DNA of 9,761 nt from Tannerella sp. (GTDB lineage: Bacteria > Bacteroidota > Bacteroidia > Bacteroidales > Tannerellaceae): assembly GCA_031283785.1 (NCBI GenBank), contig JAITBC010000027.1:1-9761 (forward strand), in the 5' to 3' direction. How positions within the stretch are numbered: the first letter of the stretch is position 1; each line of letters opens with the position of its first letter. Below the pieces are notes generated by a model. That model made no database searches and was not told the origin of the DNA. It saw only the letters and a list, made by a program, of their open reading frames with translations. A program made the position numbers and the translations under genes. Of this stretch, positions 6,202 to 9,761 are shown piece after piece.

Positions 6202-8709
6202 CTAAACTCCGGGAATTTTTTCCCGTCTCTTTCTATGGGCGCTTTTTTCAGGGATAATATTCTTGGGGGTACCGCCCTCGTTCTCTTGATTCGGACACGT
6301 CTTTATGAACTTCCAGATTGCGAACCCAAACAGACAGAATAAAACAATACCGACAGCGGTAGAAGATATGAGTGATATTTTTGAAGCGCGATAATATGTT
6401 TCATCAATACATTTGAATTCAATTTTATGCTCTCCGGCCGGTACGGCCAGTCCTCGCAAAATATAGTTTACCCGTACCAAAGGCGCTTCAACGCCGTCAA
6501 TATAAGCATGCCATGTTTTATAAAAAACTTCTGAGAATACGGCAAGGCGAGGCGTCGTACTGCTGCTTTCGTAAAGCAGATTCCCAGGATTGGCATAGTC
6601 CGTCAAACGAATAAACGCCGTACTGTCTTTTTCGTGCTGTAAAGCTTCCCAGTCCGGCAAACGGCTCTGCCATTCCTTGTCAATAAAAGCCGTTTGTGCA
6701 GGATCAAAATCTTTTATCGCAACAATCTCCTCATCAGGCGAATCAAGCCACTTAATTTCATTCACAAACCATGCATTTCCCAAAGCTTGACTATTGAATT
6801 GTACTTGCGGTCCTTGCTGCGTCGGAACAATCAGGTAGCGCGTGTTAAGCATGTTCAATACATTAGGATTGATGCTTTGTGACAGATGGTAATCAATAAT
6901 ATCCTGATAACGGCGGAGTTTAGCCGGGCTGTATCCTCCGATTGATTTATGGAAATACGACGTTTCCGATTCGTTAAAAGGACTTTTCGTCAGGTTGAAT
7001 ACCCGATAATTCGGGTCTTTATCCTTCAGTATCTGCGAGTCTGCCGGCGTGGCGACAAACTCCCATGCTTTTTTCTTAGGAATAAAACTGTCATAATTTA
7101 TGAACCGTTTATCGACCATCCAGAGGTCGATAAGAATTAATCCTCCCAAAACGATTACCACATAAGCGATCTTGAAGGAGTTTTTCAAATAGAGCCATAA
7201 GATAACTGCAGCGTCCACAATGAAGAAAAACGAACGCCAGGCGTCGGAAGTCAACATACGTTGCCTGTCTGCGATCAGTGCGGTTAGAAGTTCCGGATAA
7301 TTCTGGAAATAGTTATCCGACGGAGAAGAGAAACTCATTATACTGCTTCCAAACAATGCATAAAACAGGCATAATCCTCCGGTTATTCCGGCAGCAATAT
7401 ACAAGGGACGGCGCAAATTCTGTCTATCGGTCTGTTCCAGAAAGGTTTTTACCGCTAATATCCCCAAAGTTACCATCGAGACTTCGGCGATGACAAGCGC
7501 CATGGATGGCGTACGGAATTTATTGTACAGCGGTAAATAGTGAAAAAGGAACTCATTCAGCGGGAAGTGCCTGCCCCACGATAGAATAAAAGACACAATG
7601 GTTACACCCAGCAGCCACCATTTTTCCTTTCCTTTCACAATCATCAGACCCAGTACGAACAGAAAACAAACAATAGCTCCCACGTACACAGGGCCGGAGG
7701 TAAAAGGCTGATCGCCCCAATATGTCGGCGCATGTTTGCAAAATTGGGCGGCCTGCCCCGTTGGACTTAATAACTTGTAACATTCGGATTCCGTACCGAT
7801 ATTATAATGAGAACTTGCCCCGTAAAAATTGGGGATAAGCAAGGTCATTGTTTCACCTTTTCCGTAGCTCCATTGGAATGCGTAATCAATGTCCAGGCCG
7901 GAAGATGTTTTTTCCCCTTGCGCATTGTTCTGCAGTACGGCGCCGCCCCGCATCGTTTCTTTCGTATAATCGGCTGTGGTAATCAGTTTGCCCGCTTGCG
8001 GAGCAATCGCCAGTAAAGCGACAACCAGCAATAACGCGGAAGATTTAAAATAATCCGCAAGCGTATGTTCCCTTATCGCATATATTAAGTAAATGATTGC
8101 TAATACGATAATCATCAGTAACAGATAATAGCTTATCTGTTGATGTACCCATACCACGTTCAATCCTGTAAAGATAAGCGTAACAATAGATCCCCATAAA
8201 TATTTCTTCCGGTAACAGAGTATAATTCCACCGATTGTCGGAGCCATCGTCGCCATGACTAAACATTTGTTTAAATGTCCGGCCTCAATGATAATCAAAT
8301 TATAGGACGCCAATGCATACGCAACGGCGCCTGCTGCGCTTAACCAGGGTTTGCAGCCTAAAGAAATCAAAAAAATATAGAACCCAATCAGATAAAGAAA
8401 TAACAGGTTCAAATTTCCCGGCATGATATATCCTGTTAGGTTAAGATACCCGAATATATTAAATATTGGCGGGTCATATGTGTAATTAGCCGGCATTCCG
8501 CCGAACATTCTGTTCGACCAGAAAGCATATTCGCCTGTTTGTTGATGATAATCAGTCAAATCTTTCCCCCATCCGGCAACGCTTTTCACATCACCCTGTG
8601 CTAAACTTTTGTCTTCAAAAAGTTCCGGAGCAAAATAAATAATCGCCAATACTGCAAAAAATAATATTGCGATTATATGCGGAATACTTGTTTTTAGTTT
8701 TTCTTTCAT
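6202..8709 (-). CDS. YfhO family polytopic membrane protein (GT-C-like glycosyltransferase superfamily)
   Basis: An 835-residue inner-membrane protein. The first membrane segment is at 9-27, followed by an outside loop with the family signature: AQGD (37-40), DLTDYHQQTGE (50-60) and FWSNRMFGGMP (63-73). D40 is in the position of the acidic residue expected in the first loop of GT-C enzymes. Further hydrophobic segments occur at about 97-117, 122-141, 149-165, 172-188, 190-211, 222-238, 341-358, 364-378, 402-421, 434-454, 489-507 and 512-531. A large soluble part (about 532-775) follows and ends in the typical block YKTWHAYIDG (730-739) with VNYILRGLAVPAGEH (747-761). One last membrane helix (779-800) and a basic tail complete it. 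Firmicute relatives take part in lipid-linked sugar transfer to surface polymers; the Bacteroidota members are uncharacterised, so donor and acceptor are unknown. The neighbouring GT2 gene and glmS suggest envelope glycan work. Confidence 0.88.
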   Translation of the reverse strand: MKEKLKTSIPHIIAILFFAVLAIIYFAPELFEDKSLAQGDVKSVAGWGKDLTDYHQQTGEYAFWSNRMFGGMPANYTYDPPIFNIFGYLNLTGYIMPGNLNLLFLYLIGFYIFLISLGCKPWLSAAGAVAYALASYNLIIIEAGHLNKCLVMATMAPTIGGIILCYRKKYLWGSIVTLIFTGLNVVWVHQQISYYLLLMIIVLAIIYLIYAIREHTLADYFKSSALLLVVALLAIAPQAGKLITTADYTKETMRGGAVLQNNAQGEKTSSGLDIDYAFQWSYGKGETMTLLIPNFYGASSHYNIGTESECYKLLSPTGQAAQFCKHAPTYWGDQPFTSGPVYVGAIVCFLFVLGLMIVKGKEKWWLLGVTIVSFILSWGRHFPLNEFLFHYLPLYNKFRTPSMALVIAEVSMVTLGILAVKTFLEQTDRQNLRRPLYIAAGITGGLCLFYALFGSSIMSFSSPSDNYFQNYPELLTALIADRQRMLTSDAWRSFFFIVDAAVILWLYLKNSFKIAYVVIVLGGLILIDLWMVDKRFINYDSFIPKKKAWEFVATPADSQILKDKDPNYRVFNLTKSPFNESETSYFHKSIGGYSPAKLRRYQDIIDYHLSQSINPNVLNMLNTRYLIVPTQQGPQVQFNSQALGNAWFVNEIKWLDSPDEEIVAIKDFDPAQTAFIDKEWQSRLPDWEALQHEKDSTAFIRLTDYANPGNLLYESSSTTPRLAVFSEVFYKTWHAYIDGVEAPLVRVNYILRGLAVPAGEHKIEFKCIDETYYRASKISLISSTAVGIVLFCLFGFAIWKFIKTCPNQENEGGTPKNIIPEKSAHRKRREKIPGV

Positions 8710-8784
8710 CTTATTTGATTTATATTAGAAAAATAACGGAAAATAATTCGGTTTATTTTGAATGAGTCATATATAATCCCTCAT

Positions 8785-9543
8785 TTATACAATCTTTTTT
8801 GTTCCTTTCGCCCAATAAAAACGAACTGCAAACCAGACGTGTAATATGCCCGTTACGACGATGCCATAATATTTGCACATGATGTCATAACGTTCTTTTA
8901 AAGAGGCTTTACGGTTGGCAGTAGTCAGTCCTTCATATAAATAGTTTACTAAACGTAAACGGGAATTGACAATCGTATTCGCCGCCTTCATACACCGGAT
9001 ACACCAGTCAAAATCACTGGAAAAACGGTATTGCAGGTTGTATTCCGGTGCAATATCCCGCTTAGCTACAAAAGCCTGATGACATACCAGCATCCCCATC
9101 CTGAAACTTTTCCACGTCAGTGTTTTAGGGGCTTTCAAGCGTCGTGTGGCAATAATGTCACCCTCATTGTTCATTATATTTGTTTCACCGTACAAAATAT
9201 CAGGTATCTGGTGCTGTTCAACCATGTTTGCCAACTCCGATACAATATTCCCGTTCTGTAAAGTGTCGCCTGCATTCAGAAACCATACGTAATCGCCTGT
9301 CGCCATTCGTAATCCCTTGTTCATCGCATCATACAGACCGGCGTCAGGTTCGCTTATCCAATGTGAAACAGCCGATTCATACTGCCGGATAATATCTTTC
9401 GTATTATCGGATGAATTTCCATCTATAATAATATATTCAATTTGCGGATAAGTTTGATTTATTACGCTCAGAATTGTCCGTTCTAATACTTTTCCGGCAT
9501 TAAAGGTGATGGTAATTATGGAAAATAGGGGAGGATTATTCAT
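8785..9543 (-). CDS. Family 2 glycosyltransferase (WcaE-like, surface polysaccharide type)
   Basis: A 252-residue GT-A fold enzyme, predicted to move a sugar from a nucleotide donor to a growing glycan at the cytoplasmic face of the membrane. Seen in order: N-terminal SIITITFNAGK (8-18), LERTILSVINQTYP (20-33), IIIDGNSSDNT (38-48), EPDAGLYDAMNKG (65-77), GDYVWFLNAGDTL (83-95), CHQAFVAKRD (154-163) and FSSDFDWCIR (174-183). The metal-binding site reads NAGD rather than the classic DxD, which is usual for this subgroup. The segment EPDAGLYDAMNKG is characteristic of WcaE-like enzymes. A hydrophobic stretch near the C-terminus (about 227-244) may attach it to the membrane. Length is normal and the start, 7 residues before SIITITFN, is reasonable. 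The YfhO-like gene follows after 75 bases, so co-transcription is plausible but less certain than for the next three genes. Sugar specificity cannot be read from the sequence. Confidence 0.92.
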   Translation of the reverse strand: MNNPPLFSIITITFNAGKVLERTILSVINQTYPQIEYIIIDGNSSDNTKDIIRQYESAVSHWISEPDAGLYDAMNKGLRMATGDYVWFLNAGDTLQNGNIVSELANMVEQHQIPDILYGETNIMNNEGDIIATRRLKAPKTLTWKSFRMGMLVCHQAFVAKRDIAPEYNLQYRFSSDFDWCIRCMKAANTIVNSRLRLVNYLYEGLTTANRKASLKERYDIMCKYYGIVVTGILHVWFAVRFYWAKGTKKIV

Positions 9544-9600
9544 AAACAGATATTTTACGGTGTGATTTTTGACGTTTTTTTACAGGGGAAAAAGATACAA
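9544..9600. other. Leader of the glycosyltransferase gene
   Basis: AT-rich leader without a Shine-Dalgarno sequence. On the minus strand TATCTTTT (9597-9590) matches seven of eight positions of the Bacteroidota -7 box TAnnTTTG, 46 bases before the ATG, but no -33 element stands at the usual distance. Promoter assignment is therefore weak. Confidence 0.25.
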
Positions 9601-9603
9601 CCT

Positions 9604-9720
9604 TTTTCGGATATACCCGCCAAATTAGCGCTAAATTTTCGGATATACCCGCCGAATTAATGCAAATTTTTCGGGTATAACCACCGAAATTAATACAAAT
9701 TTCTCGGAGAATACCCCCGC
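9604..9720. repeat. Four degenerate tandem repeats, period 32-33 bases, with near-palindromic core
   Basis: The core CGGATATACCCGCC begins at 9608 and 9640, CGGGTATAACCACC at 9672, and a poorer copy (CGGAGAATACCCCCGCC) at 9705, giving steps of 32, 32 and 33 bases. Units 1 and 2 agree at 27 of 32 positions by direct comparison. Each unit ends in an AT-rich spacer of the AAATTAATnCAAATTTTT type. The core is close to the perfect palindrome CGGGTATACCCG. A further faint copy (CGAATATATCACG) may lie at 9746-9758. The array lies upstream of the glycosyltransferase gene, which reads away from it. Candidate meanings are the subterminal repeats of an insertion sequence whose body lies to the right, or binding sites for a dimeric regulator. 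The even spacing of about three helical turns would put all cores on one face of the DNA. Confidence 0.8.
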
Positions 9721-9761
9721 CGCCGAGCTATCTAAAAATATTATCCGAATATATCACGTAA

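Noticed and set aside
9604..9720. CRISPR array at the right edge
   Set aside because: The repeated part and the 'spacer' are both similar between units, the period is only 32-33 bases and the copies are degenerate. CRISPR needs near-identical repeats with unrelated spacers and a longer period.

Overview
The window looks like a chromosomal piece of a member of the Bacteroidales (phylum Bacteroidota). The evidence is an uncharacterised DUF4954 left-handed beta-helix protein of the type I know from Bacteroides/Parabacteroides-like genomes, start codons preceded by AT-rich leaders without Shine-Dalgarno sequences, and a possible Bacteroidota-type -7 box (TAnnTTTG). The genus cannot be named from the sequence. 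All recognisable genes lie on the minus strand, so transcription runs from high to low coordinates.

Housekeeping/envelope block (9543 down to 2181): a family 2 glycosyltransferase, a large YfhO-type polytopic membrane protein, a DUF4954 protein and GlmS (glucosamine-6-phosphate synthase). Gaps are about 75, 39 and 31 bases, so at least the last three, and perhaps all four, are probably co-transcribed. GlmS supplies glucosamine-6-phosphate for peptidoglycan and lipopolysaccharide. The GT2 enzyme and the YfhO-like protein (GT-C superfamily) point to surface glycan assembly. The DUF4954 protein has an acyltransferase-like beta-helix but no known function. A shared role in cell-envelope amino-sugar/glycan metabolism is an inference from this arrangement.

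Mobile-element graveyard (about 2000 down to 1): a DDE-type transposase gene (1964 to 473) is broken in three ways. Its N-terminal DNA-binding part and catalytic part are in different frames, joined at an A8 run. The segment that should carry the third catalytic acid appears to be deleted. Its 3' end is cut off where an ISAzo13-family transposase gene begins. That second gene runs off the left edge and is itself out of frame with its likely start at an A6 run. This looks like nested, decaying insertion sequences downstream of glmS.

Right edge (9597 to 9761): no gene. It holds an array of four degenerate repeats spaced 32, 32 and 33 bases apart, each with a near-palindromic CGGATATACCCG-like core. 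A 13-base piece of this motif recurs (12 of 13 identical) close to the presumed ISAzo13 insertion edge near position 500. The array may therefore be the end of another insertion-sequence copy, or an operator array upstream of the glycosyltransferase.

I see no convincing new defence system or other undescribed multi-gene machine. The most interesting items are the right-edge repeat array, the uncharacterised beta-helix gene beside glmS, and the homopolymer-linked frame breaks in both transposases.
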